DNA of 64,000 bases from Starkeya sp. ORNL1 (lineage in GTDB: Bacteria > Pseudomonadota > Alphaproteobacteria > Rhizobiales > Xanthobacteraceae): the NCBI RefSeq assembly GCF_012971745.1, contig NZ_CP048834.1, forward strand, positions 3,100,001-3,164,000, written 5' to 3'. The position numbers and the translations under genes are program-made. Position 1 is the stretch's first letter, and each line of letters opens with the position of its first letter. This document shows, in pieces, positions 53,188 to 61,831 of the stretch. Under the pieces are notes generated by a model. It had not been told where the DNA came from. It saw only the letters and a program-made list of their open reading frames with translations, and ran no database searches.

Positions 53188-53295
53188 GGCAGCATCTTTC
53201 TTAGTCGTTCTGCCTTCTGGCTCAAACGAAGGCTAGCGCGCCATTGGTCGTTGGCACACCACGCCCAAGGGGTCCCACGTCGGCTGCGTGGCCCT

Positions 53296-53311
53296 CTTGA
53301 TATCCGTCAAG
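53296..53311. promoter_or_regulatory. FNR/FixK-type box 7
   Basis: CTTGAT-ATCC-GTCAAG, centred about 116 bp upstream of the FkbM methyltransferase start. Confidence 0.72.
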
Positions 53312-53487
53312 AAGGGTTGGGGCTTTTCGCTCGACGCTCTCACCCCACCAGCGCCTCATTGCCGGCCGGCGACGGCGTGTTGCCCATTGGACACAACCTC
53401 GCTTGATTGACCGTGGGGGCCGGACCCTCCTGACAGTAGAGAACCGGCTCGTTCGGGAGGTCGCCGTGACCGATGCCCAAGCCTTTG

Positions 53488-53633
53488 ACGACGAACTCAC
53501 CATGTCGCAGCTCGCCTGGCTGCTGGGCTATCGCGAGCCGAGCACCTCGGTCCGGGCGTTCAAGCGATGCACAGGCAAGACGCCCTCGGAGCTTCGGAGT
53601 GAGCTCAGGCGAGGAAAGTTCGATGACACCTGA
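53488..53633 (+). pseudogene. AraC-family 3' remnant (second HTH only)
   Basis: Codons for TMSQLAWLLGYREPSTSVRAFKRCTGKTPSELRSELRRGKFDDT repeat the C-terminus of the intact AraC-family protein with few substitutions and the same stop. The effector domain and first HTH are missing, so it cannot bind DNA as a normal AraC protein. Lies in the direct repeat 53490-53646. Confidence 0.85.
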
Positions 53634-53646
53634 CTCGGGGGAGCCG
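53490..53646. repeat. Direct repeat (copy 2 of 2): araC-type gene 3' end
   Basis: Second copy of the 52069-52225 segment. The remaining gap 53647-54068 contains no supported gene and presumably the promoter of the RTX beta-helix gene. Confidence 0.8.
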
Positions 53647-54068
53647 CTGCGGCTGCACATTGGCGCGCTGCCCATTGGCGGGAAAAAGCAATGATTTGGC
53701 GGGCGAAGCTATGACGTGCCCGCCGCCTTTCACCTATACATAGTATCGCCGTGCCTTTGAGGCGTGCGAATCAGCACGCCGACAAAATAGGCATGACATG
53801 TGGGGCCTCGTTGCTCTGATGAAGCGGTATATAATCTGTGTGCCGCCTGAGTACGGCTTGGGGAAGCTGAAATGAACTCTGGATCAAGCTGCGGATTGTT
53901 TCCGTTCTCTGAAGTTTGACGGTAGCATCCGGATCGCCTCTGCGCGTTCTCCCTTCTCCAATCGTCGCATCTGCGTAATCCAGCCGCCGGCTAGCCACTT
54001 CGGCCGGTCCACGGCGGGGCCGTCTCTTCTTGAGCGGCTTCGCATGTCCACCCAGCGAAAGTGAGTTC

Positions 54069-55778
54069 ATGACAGTATACTACGTATCGCCGACCGGATC
54101 TGACAGCCAGACCGGAACCATCGGACAGCCGTTTGCATCCCTGCAATATGCTCATGACCTAGCGAAGCCAGGTGATACAATCTATCTCCGGGGCGGCGTA
54201 TACGCGCTCACCGAAGGCATCCAGCTGACCCGAGATGGTACAAGCGGGGCGCCGATTACGATCGCCAACTACCCGGGCGAGACGCCGATCCTGGATGGGT
54301 CCAGAATGACGTCGACTGACTATTACGGCCGCACCGGGGCTGGTGGCTGGGTGCTCGACGGCTCGAGCATCTCCTACAACCACATCGTCGGGCTGGAAAT
54401 TCGCGGCGGGCCGATGGGCGGCTTCGTGTTGCGGGATGAGTCGCACAACAACGTCATCGAGCGCCTCGACGTGCACGACAATGGCCGGGCTGGCTCAGAG
54501 GGCAAAGGCATTTCGTTGTACGGAGCCAGCTCGAACAACCTTTTCCTCAACAACGACTCCCATGACAATCATGACTTGGCGGGCGACAATGCCGACGGCT
54601 TCCAGGTCAGCACCAGCGGTGCCGGCAATGTCCTGCGCGGCAACCGCGCCTGGGGCAACTCCGACGATGGTTTCGACTTCTTCAATATCCAAAACGGCAC
54701 GCGGAATGCGCCGGTTCGGATAGAGGGCAACTGGGCATTCGACAACGGCTACGACGCGAACGGCCAACCTTCGGGCGATGGCAACGGGTTCAAGCTCGGC
54801 GGTATCCGGCAGGGCAGTGGCGGTTCCTCCGGCGGTCACATCGTCGTCGACAACGTCGCCTACGGAAACCTGTCGAGCGGTTTCGACGAGAATACTGGAA
54901 CCGGGATCACGCTGAGAGACAATACGGCTTACGACAACGGCACCTACAATTACGGCTTCTGGTCCGGGAAAAGCAGCCTCTACGACAACGCTGCGTTTGG
55001 TCATGGCGAAGTTGCGGTGTCCGGAACGGCATCGGGCAACTCGTGGAACGCCGGGGCGGCTCCCGTGAGCAACGACTTTGCGTCCCTGGAGGGCGGCTTG
55101 GGGCGCGCCGATCGTGGTGCCGATGGGTCGCTGCCTGTCACCCACGAGGGGGCGGCTCCCGGGACGCCTGACACCGGCAGTGCGCCGGCGCCTGCGGCTC
55201 CCGCTCCCTCGGAGCCGGTAGCCACGACACCACCGGCTCCCACTCATTCGGAGCCGGCACCAGCGCCGGCTCCGGTTGTTACAAAACTGTACGGCACGGA
55301 GCGGGCCGATTCGCTCAAAGGTACGGCCGGGAACGATTACATTCACGGCAACAGCGGCTCCGATCGCCTGGATGGCGGCGCCGGGAACGACGAGCTCCGT
55401 GGTGGAAGCGGCAATGATCGCCTGACGGGTGGTCTTGGTGCCGACCTCATGCACGGCGGCGACGGTCGAGACACCTTCGTGTTCAGGACTGCAAACGAGA
55501 GCGGCGTCGGCCCAGGTCATCACGACACCATACAATGGTTCCAGCAAGGGCTCGACACCCTCGATCTCCACTTGATCGATGCGAACACCGCGATTGCGGG
55601 GGATCAGGTGTTCAAATTCGCGGGTGAGACACATTCTGTCCAAGCCCACTCGATTTCATTTTTCCACGAAGGCGGCTCTACCATTATCCAGGGAGATATC
55701 AATGGAGACAGTACGGCTGACTTTCAGATCGAGTTGAACAGTAAACTGTCTCTCCATCGATCTGACTTCGCCCTCTGA
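54069..55778 (+). CDS. RTX-type parallel beta-helix protein, polysaccharide-lyase-like, type I secreted
   Basis: A 569-residue protein without signal peptide. Residues about 1-365 form a beta-helix of the PL9/DUF1565 kind (YYVSPTGSDSQTGTIGQPFASLQYA, GLEIRGGPMGGFVL, GNGFKLGGIRQ). An Ala/Pro/Thr linker follows (about 370-420). Then come RTX nonapeptides GGAGNDELRGGSGNDRL, which bind Ca2+, and a C-terminal secretion region (DGRDTFVF onward). Its exporter is encoded just downstream. By analogy with rhizobial PlyA/ExsH it may cleave the EPS outside the cell. It is a paralogue of the protein at 33035. Confidence 0.87.
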   Translation: MTVYYVSPTGSDSQTGTIGQPFASLQYAHDLAKPGDTIYLRGGVYALTEGIQLTRDGTSGAPITIANYPGETPILDGSRMTSTDYYGRTGAGGWVLDGSSISYNHIVGLEIRGGPMGGFVLRDESHNNVIERLDVHDNGRAGSEGKGISLYGASSNNLFLNNDSHDNHDLAGDNADGFQVSTSGAGNVLRGNRAWGNSDDGFDFFNIQNGTRNAPVRIEGNWAFDNGYDANGQPSGDGNGFKLGGIRQGSGGSSGGHIVVDNVAYGNLSSGFDENTGTGITLRDNTAYDNGTYNYGFWSGKSSLYDNAAFGHGEVAVSGTASGNSWNAGAAPVSNDFASLEGGLGRADRGADGSLPVTHEGAAPGTPDTGSAPAPAAPAPSEPVATTPPAPTHSEPAPAPAPVVTKLYGTERADSLKGTAGNDYIHGNSGSDRLDGGAGNDELRGGSGNDRLTGGLGADLMHGGDGRDTFVFRTANESGVGPGHHDTIQWFQQGLDTLDLHLIDANTAIAGDQVFKFAGETHSVQAHSISFFHEGGSTIIQGDINGDSTADFQIELNSKLSLHRSDFAL

Positions 55779-55798
55779 TCGGCGAATACCCTAGTCAG

Positions 55799-55828
55799 GC
55801 CAGGTCGACCTTCCCGAGTCGACCTGGC
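55799..55828. terminator. Strong hairpin after the RTX gene
   Basis: GCCAGGTCGAC-N8-GTCGACCTGGC is an 11-bp perfect stem 21 bp after the RTX stop. No clear T-run follows on either strand, so it may be an mRNA-stabilising structure or a Rho-independent terminator of the weak type. Confidence 0.6.
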
Positions 55829-56135
55829 ACACCAGATTTGCTCCCGCCGCTTATAATCGAGAGGTATTCGAACTGTCCGACTCCCCACCCCTTGGTAGGC
55901 CGGCTTTCTCCCTGGATTCTTGGCGAGAGCGAGGTGTCGTCGCGTTGAATGCCTGGAAGAAGACGCTTCTTTCCCGCGCGCTGGTTATCGCTTCAGGACT
56001 CGCGATCCGCGGCGTCGCTGCCCCCGAAGAAATGCGGTGAGTGTGCCGCGTTAGCCGATCCGGTCCGACCGCCGCCGTCTGATGTCGGTTCGCAAGGATC
56101 GGGATTCATGCGGTTAGTATAAGGGGTTCGGTGCA
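55829..56135. other. Intergenic gap upstream of the T1SS genes
   Basis: A 307-bp stretch. Around 55945 a short segment (TTGAATGCCTGG and following) resembles the code for LNAWEKVVLSW in the downstream T1SS gene (about 57530), which may be an eroded duplication. No other coding signal. Confidence 0.45.
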
Positions 56136-59100
56136 ATGAGTAACGAGAGCAGGATGCGCACGCGGGACGAGGCAGCCTACGGGCAGCGCTCCGCCGGAGC
56201 ACGGCCGTCCGCGGATGACCCGCTTGCCGAGTTGGCCCGGCTGGCCCGGCGGATCGGCCAAGAAGCCCCCTTCGCCGAATTCGTCTGCGAGAACGCCGAC
56301 GCCGGCGGCCCGCCTGCGCCCGCTCCACGCAGTTCGCGTCCCGCCGATCCGGCGCCGCGCTCCACCCATGCCGAGCCGGTTCGTCACGAGGCGCCGGCTC
56401 GTCATGAGCCTTCGCGCCCGGCGCCCGGCCCCTTCTCCGCGCTCGCCGCCGAAGGCGCCGCCGAGCCAATCCCGCGCCGGAGCGAGCTGCGTGGGCGCAC
56501 CGAGCCGCGCGACGACCAGGAGCCTCCGCGGCCCGCGAGCCGTCCCGTCCGCGAGCCTGAGGCGCCGCGGGCCGTCGAGCGCGCGCCGAGCGTCTCCGAC
56601 CGCGCCGAGGCGGCCGTCGCCGAGGCGCTCTTCGGCACGCCGGGATCCCCGCCCGCCCAGGCTCAGCCTGCATCGCGGACGCAGCCGGCCGCACCGGCGC
56701 CGCGCTCTACCCACGCGGAGCCGGCGCGTTCCGAGCCGGTACGCCACGAGCCGGCTCGTCACGAGGCGCCGGCTCGTCATGAGCTTTCGCGCCCGGCGCC
56801 CGGCCCCTTCTCCGCGCTCGCCGCCGAAATCTCTGCCGAGCCGATCCCGCGCCAGAGCGAGCCGCGTGGGCGCACCGAGCCGCGCGGCGACCAGGAGCCT
56901 CCCCGGCCCACGAGCCGTCCCGTCCGCGAGCCTGAGGCGCCCGCCGTCGAGCGCGGGCCGCACGTCTCCCACCGCGCCGAGGCGGCCGTCGCCGAGGCGC
57001 TCTTCGGCACGCCGGGATCCCCGCCCGCCCAGGCTCAGCCTGCATCGCGGACGCAGCCGGCCGCACCGGCGCCGCGCTCCACCCACGCGGAGCCGGCGCG
57101 TTCTGAGCCGGTGCGTCACCAGCCGGTCCGTCACGAGCCCGTTCGTCAGGAGGCGGTTCGTCACGAGACGCCGCCGGTTCGTCACGAGCCTTCGCGCCCG
57201 GCGCCAGGCCCCTTCTCCGCGCCCGCCGCCGAAATCTCTGCCGAACCGATCCCGCGCCAGAGCGAGCCGCGCGGCGACCAGGAACCTGCCCAGCCTACGA
57301 GGCGTCCCGTCCGCGAGCCTGAGGCGCAAGCCGTCGAACGCGGGTCGCGCGTCTCCGACCGCGCCGAGGCGGCCGTCGCTGAGGCGCTCTTCGCCGCGCC
57401 GGCATCCCAACCCGCCAAAGCTGAGCCTGCATCGCGGACGCAGCCGGCCGCACCGGCCCGCGACATCAGTGTGCGCGATGCGGCTGCGGGTCACGCCGCG
57501 CGAGCTTTCCACTTTCTGTTGAGGATGTGGTTGAACGCCTGGGAGAAGGTGGTTCTTTCCTGGCGAGCTTTCCGCGTTCTTTTGGGGACGCGGCTGGAGG
57601 GCATGTCGGCGGCTCCGATCTCGATGGCGACATTTGGAATCAGCGGCCGATCGGTTGCATCGCCGTCTCCGCTCACGGAGGCACTCCGCCGATGGCGCGG
57701 CGCGCTCGTCACGATCGCGATACTCAGCGGCATGTTGAACATCCTGACATTGGCCGGTTCGCTCTATATGCTTGAAATCTACGATCGCGTCCTGCCGAGC
57801 CGAAGCGTCCCGACCCTAATCGGCATCACTCTGCTCGTCGTGATGCTGTTCTTCTTCCACGCCTTCTTCGATATCCTCCGAGGCCGCCTCCTGTTGAGGA
57901 TTGGCGGCGCCCTCGACGAGGCGATGACTTCGAGAGTGTTTCGGGCCGTCCTGGCGGGTTCGTTGACTTCACGGTCGCCGGGGGAGAGCATGCAACCGGT
58001 GCGCGACCTGGATCAGGTGCGCGCATTCCTATCCGGCAGCGGCCCAGGGGCGCTGTTCGACCTGCCGTGGATGCCGCTCTATCTCGGCTTGTGCTTCCTG
58101 TTCCACTTCTGGATCGGTGCCACCGCTCTCGTCGGTACCATCATTCTCGTCGCCTTGACGGTTCTGACCGAGCGTCTTTCCCGTTCGCCAGCTAGGGCGG
58201 CGAGCGAGGCGGCCGCGCAAAGACTGCACGTGGCAGAAATCGGGTCCCGGAATGCCGAGACCGTCCAGGCGATGGGAATGGGTAGCGAGATGACGGGCCT
58301 GTGGACGGCTGTGAACGACGAGCACCGCCGTCATCAGCAACGCGCCGCGGAGGTCTCCAGCGGTTTCAGCGCCGGCGCGCGAGTGCTCCGCCTGCTGCTG
58401 CAATCCATGATGCTTGGTGTCGGAGCCTATCTCGTGATCAGGCAGGAAGCGACGGGCGGCATCATCGTGGCCAGCTCGATCCTCACCGCACGTGCTCTCG
58501 CGCCGGTCGACTTGGCGATCGGCAACTGGAGCGGGTTCGTCAAGGCTCGCCAAGGCTGGGCGCGCTTGACGGAGCTATTCGCCGCGCATCCGCCGGCGCC
58601 GCCGGCCTTGGCATTGCCTGGGCCCCGGGAATGCCTTGCGGTGGAGACCGCCTCGGCGACGCCACCCGGCGTGCAGCGCCTGACGGTCATCGACGTCGCC
58701 TTCTCTCTTCGGGCCGGGCAAGGCCTGGGTGTGATCGGACGCAGCGCCTCCGGAAAGTCGTCGTTGGCCCGCATGCTGGTCGGCATCTGGCAGCCGCTCC
58801 GAGGCACGGTCCGACTCGATGGATCGTCGATCCAGCACTGGCAAGCCGAGGCTTTGGGACGTCACGTCGGCTACCTGCCGCAGGAGGTCCAGCTCTTCTC
58901 GGGTACCGTGGCGGCGAATATCGCGCGTTTTCGCAGTGATGCGACGGCTGCCGAGATCGTCCGCGCCGCGACGGCGGCCGGCGTCCACGACATCATCCAG
59001 CGCCTTCCGAACGGCTACCAGACACAGATCGGCGACAGGGGCGCCGCCCTCTCGGCGGGGCAGCGGCAGCGGATCGCGTTGGCTCGTGCGCTGTACGGCG

Positions 59101-59393
59101 AACCCTTCCTGGTCGTTCTCGATGAGCCCAACTCGAACCTCGACGCCGATGGCGAGGAGGCTTTGACCGAAGCCATTCTCGGTGTGCGCGAGCGAGGCGG
59201 CATCGTCGTCGTCATTGCCCATCGACCGAGCGCATTCGCCGCTCTCGACCAGGCGATGGTCATGGCGGACGGCCGGATGCAAGCCTTCGGGCCGAAGGAA
59301 CAGGTCCTCTTCACCTCACTCAAGGCTGTGCCCAAATCCACCGAGGTACATGGTGGAGCGATGACGAAGCGGGGGAGCGCATCGCATGAGTGA
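56136..59393 (+). CDS. Type I secretion ABC transporter (PrtD-like) with a long repetitive N-terminal extension
   Basis: A 1085-residue protein. Residues about 65-460 are three tandem copies of a 124-129-residue Pro/Ala/Glu/Arg-rich unit with motifs such as RHEAPARHE, GPFSALAAE and RAEAAVAEALFGTPGSPPAQAQ. The normal T1SS exporter follows: membrane domain from about 525 (LNILTLAGSLYMLEIYDRVLPSRS), then the ATPase with Walker A GRSASGKSS (about 867), signature LSAGQRQR (about 970), Walker B FLVVLDEP and switch VVIAHRP. Typical PrtD proteins are about 570-600 residues. It should export the RTX protein encoded upstream. It overlaps the HlyD gene by 8 bp. Confidence 0.88.
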   Translation: MSNESRMRTRDEAAYGQRSAGARPSADDPLAELARLARRIGQEAPFAEFVCENADAGGPPAPAPRSSRPADPAPRSTHAEPVRHEAPARHEPSRPAPGPFSALAAEGAAEPIPRRSELRGRTEPRDDQEPPRPASRPVREPEAPRAVERAPSVSDRAEAAVAEALFGTPGSPPAQAQPASRTQPAAPAPRSTHAEPARSEPVRHEPARHEAPARHELSRPAPGPFSALAAEISAEPIPRQSEPRGRTEPRGDQEPPRPTSRPVREPEAPAVERGPHVSHRAEAAVAEALFGTPGSPPAQAQPASRTQPAAPAPRSTHAEPARSEPVRHQPVRHEPVRQEAVRHETPPVRHEPSRPAPGPFSAPAAEISAEPIPRQSEPRGDQEPAQPTRRPVREPEAQAVERGSRVSDRAEAAVAEALFAAPASQPAKAEPASRTQPAAPARDISVRDAAAGHAARAFHFLLRMWLNAWEKVVLSWRAFRVLLGTRLEGMSAAPISMATFGISGRSVASPSPLTEALRRWRGALVTIAILSGMLNILTLAGSLYMLEIYDRVLPSRSVPTLIGITLLVVMLFFFHAFFDILRGRLLLRIGGALDEAMTSRVFRAVLAGSLTSRSPGESMQPVRDLDQVRAFLSGSGPGALFDLPWMPLYLGLCFLFHFWIGATALVGTIILVALTVLTERLSRSPARAASEAAAQRLHVAEIGSRNAETVQAMGMGSEMTGLWTAVNDEHRRHQQRAAEVSSGFSAGARVLRLLLQSMMLGVGAYLVIRQEATGGIIVASSILTARALAPVDLAIGNWSGFVKARQGWARLTELFAAHPPAPPALALPGPRECLAVETASATPPGVQRLTVIDVAFSLRAGQGLGVIGRSASGKSSLARMLVGIWQPLRGTVRLDGSSIQHWQAEALGRHVGYLPQEVQLFSGTVAANIARFRSDATAAEIVRAATAAGVHDIIQRLPNGYQTQIGDRGAALSAGQRQRIALARALYGEPFLVVLDEPNSNLDADGEEALTEAILGVRERGGIVVVIAHRPSAFAALDQAMVMADGRMQAFGPKEQVLFTSLKAVPKSTEVHGGAMTKRGSASHE
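56356..57460 (+). repeat. Intragenic 372-387-bp tandem repeats
   Basis: Three in-frame copies within the T1SS gene; for example the FGTPGSPP codons begin near 56631 and 57003 (372 bp apart), and the third copy (FAAPASQP) near 57390. Copies 1 and 2 are nearly identical over long stretches, indicating recent amplification. GC is very high, which also produces long antisense open frames. Confidence 0.85.
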
Positions 59394-60693
59394 CGTCTCT
59401 CAGCGGACGGTCGCTTCGATCAACAGACTCCTTCTTGCCGCCGGCGCCGGCGTGGCTTTTTTTCTCATCGCTGTCGGCGGGTGGGCCGCGACGACTGAGT
59501 TCTCGGGTGCAGTCGTGGCTTCGGGCTCGCTCGTCGTGGAATCCGACGTGAAGAAGGTGCAGCATCTGACCGGGGGCGTGGTTCGCGAACTGCTTGTTGG
59601 CAATGGCGACCGGGTTTCGGCTGGGGACGTCGTGATCCGTCTGGACGAGACCGTGACTCAAGCCAGCCTTGCGATCGTGCAGAAGGCGCTGAACGAGGCG
59701 ATGGCGAGGCAAGCCCGCCTCCGCGCCGAACAAGAAGATGCCTCGGAGATCCTGTTCCCGGACGAATTGCTGTCTTTGGCCACCACGCCGGATGTGAAGG
59801 CACTAATGGACGGAGAGCTGAAGCTTCTCGGCATGCGCAAGGCCTCGCGCTCCGGGATAAAGTCTCAGTACACCGAACGGATCGGGCAACTCGGGGACCA
59901 GATCCAATCATATACGGAGCAGATTGCTGCGAAAGATCGCGAAATCGGGTTCATTCAGCAGGAGCTCGAAGGTGTACGAGACCTGCTTGCCAAGAAACTC
60001 GTTTCGGTCGGCCGCGCGAATGCACTGGAACGCGAAGGCGCACGCCTCAGCGGTGAGCGAGGATCTCTTGCTTCAGCAGTCGCTCAAACCAAGGGTAAGA
60101 TTACGGAGACTGAGCTCCAGATACTGCAGATCGACCAGGATTTTCGGACCGAAGTCGGCAAGGAACTCGCCGAGCTTCGAGGCAAGCTTTCGGAGCTGGT
60201 CGAGCGAAAGATCGCGGCTGAGGATCAACTCAAGAGGGTCGATATCCGGGCGCCTCGGGACGGGACGGTTCATCAGCTCGCCATCCACACGGTCGGGGGC
60301 GTTGTCGCACCCGGGGAAACCCTGATGCTGATCGTGCCGACATCCGAGCGGCTGGCGGTCGAGGCCAAGGTGGCACCCCAGGAGATCGAGCAGATCCACC
60401 AGGGGCAACACGCTATGTTGCGCTTTTCTGCCCTCAACCACAGCACCACGCCCGAGGTTGGTGGCGTGGTCTCGCTCGTGTCTGCCGACCTGACGGTTGA
60501 CCAGCGGTCGGGCCAAGGCTTCTACACGGTTCGGATCGCCGTCGCAGACGACGAGCTGGCACGGCTCAACGGGGCGAAGCTGACGCCGGGCATGCCAGTG
60601 GAAGTCTTCCTGCAGACGCAGCAGCGGACCGTCCTGACCTATTTTACCAAGCCCCTCGCGGACCAGGTCGCGCGCGCTTTCCGAGAAAGATGA
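59386..60693 (+). CDS. HlyD-family type I secretion membrane fusion protein
   Basis: A 435-residue adaptor protein. An N-terminal transmembrane helix (LLAAGAGVAFFLIAVGGWAAT) is followed by the lipoyl/barrel parts (GVVRELLVGNGDRVSAGDVVIRLDET), a coiled coil (about 150-285) and the C-terminal HlyD signature region (APRDGTVHQLAIHTVGGVVAPGETLMLIVP). It joins the inner-membrane ABC transporter to a TolC-like outer-membrane protein not encoded here. Overlap ATGAGTGA with the transporter gene shows a coupled pair. Confidence 0.92.
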   Translation: MSDVSQRTVASINRLLLAAGAGVAFFLIAVGGWAATTEFSGAVVASGSLVVESDVKKVQHLTGGVVRELLVGNGDRVSAGDVVIRLDETVTQASLAIVQKALNEAMARQARLRAEQEDASEILFPDELLSLATTPDVKALMDGELKLLGMRKASRSGIKSQYTERIGQLGDQIQSYTEQIAAKDREIGFIQQELEGVRDLLAKKLVSVGRANALEREGARLSGERGSLASAVAQTKGKITETELQILQIDQDFRTEVGKELAELRGKLSELVERKIAAEDQLKRVDIRAPRDGTVHQLAIHTVGGVVAPGETLMLIVPTSERLAVEAKVAPQEIEQIHQGQHAMLRFSALNHSTTPEVGGVVSLVSADLTVDQRSGQGFYTVRIAVADDELARLNGAKLTPGMPVEVFLQTQQRTVLTYFTKPLADQVARAFRER

Positions 60694-60976
60694 GCGCCGG
60701 CTTCACTCGCCCCGTGGGTGCCGGATGCCCAGACGGGCCGACTAGGCCGAACCGACGCTGGTCCACCAGACTTCGGGAGGCCGAGCCCGCGAAGTCCTGC
60801 GTCAGATGAGAGAAGTGCCGCGCCTTCGACGTCGGGCGCCCGGCGGGCCGCACTGAAATTTCGCCGGCTCGCGCCGGGGCCGTTCTTGATGGGCCTCAAC
60901 TCGGCGTCGAAGCGACGCTGCATGCTCCTCGTCATGCCTAGATTTTCCTAGGCTCCTTGCCGGTCGGAGCAGCGCC
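60694..60976. other. Intergenic gap upstream of rfbF
   Basis: A 283-bp GC-rich gap. It should contain the promoter of the rfbF operon, but I see no FNR-type box, clear -35/-10 or gene. Confidence 0.45.
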
Positions 60977-61831
60977 ATGAAAGTCGTCATCTTGGCAGGA
61001 GGCTATGGCACGCGCCTGAGCGAAGAGACCACCGTCGTCCCGAAGCCGCTTGTCGAGATCGGCGGGTACCCGATCCTCTGGCATATCATGAAGATCTATT
61101 CGCATTATGGGCTGAATGACTTCGTCATCTGCTGCGGGCACAAGGGCTCGCTTATCAAAGACTACTTTCGAAACTTCTTTCATCGAAACTGTGATTTTAC
61201 CATCGACCTCGCCGATAACACGTTGGTAACGCACCAATCCCCGCGCGAGCCCTGGCGTGTGACCGTCGTCGACACGGGCGAGAAGACGATGACCGGCGGC
61301 CGTTTGAAGCGGGTGCGTGAGCATCTTGGCGAGCAAACGTTCTGCCTGACCTACGGCGATGGCGTCGCCGACGTGAACATCCGCGACCTGATCGCCTTCC
61401 ACCACCAGCAGGGCGCGCTGGCGACCGTCACGGCCGTTCAGCTCCCGGGCCGCTGGGGTGCGCTGAATCTTTCCTCCGACCGACCGCGAGTCGTAGGCTT
61501 TCGGGAGAAGGACAGTGGCGACGGCCACACCATCAGCGGCGGGTTCTTCGTCGTCGAGCCCGATGCCCTCGACCTGATCGACGGAGAGGAGACGGTCTGG
61601 GAGCAGGAACCCATGCGCCGGCTCGTCGCCAACGATCAACTCGCGGTCTACCGGCACGAGGGATACTGGCAGAGCATGGACACCTTGCGAGACAAGGTTC
61701 TGCTCCAGGAGATCTGGGATTCGGGGCAACCGCCGTGGCGTGTCTGGCAGCGCCCCGAAACGCAGGCCAAACCGCGCAACGCCCCGAATCCTGGCCCCAG
61801 AATGACCACAGACATAGGCTCACGCCGATGA
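60977..61831 (+). CDS. rfbF: Glucose-1-phosphate cytidylyltransferase
   Basis: A 284-residue enzyme making CDP-glucose from CTP and glucose-1-phosphate. MKVVILAGGYGTRLSEETTVVPKPLVEIGGYPILWHIMKIYSHYG, FVICCGHKG, FCLTYGDGVADVNI (metal-binding Asp) and EGYWQSMDTLRDK are the RfbF hallmarks. Length slightly exceeds the usual about 257 residues through a C-terminal tail. First gene of the sugar operon that continues out of the window; the expected partner CDP-glucose 4,6-dehydratase (rfbG) is not seen here. Confidence 0.92.
   Translation: MKVVILAGGYGTRLSEETTVVPKPLVEIGGYPILWHIMKIYSHYGLNDFVICCGHKGSLIKDYFRNFFHRNCDFTIDLADNTLVTHQSPREPWRVTVVDTGEKTMTGGRLKRVREHLGEQTFCLTYGDGVADVNIRDLIAFHHQQGALATVTAVQLPGRWGALNLSSDRPRVVGFREKDSGDGHTISGGFFVVEPDALDLIDGEETVWEQEPMRRLVANDQLAVYRHEGYWQSMDTLRDKVLLQEIWDSGQPPWRVWQRPETQAKPRNAPNPGPRMTTDIGSRR

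Noticed and set aside
56106..57512. 468-codon minus-strand frame, Arg/Gly-rich and repetitive
   Set aside because: Mirror of the Pro/Ala/Glu/Arg-rich repeats of the T1SS gene; composition and repeats are explained by the sense strand.
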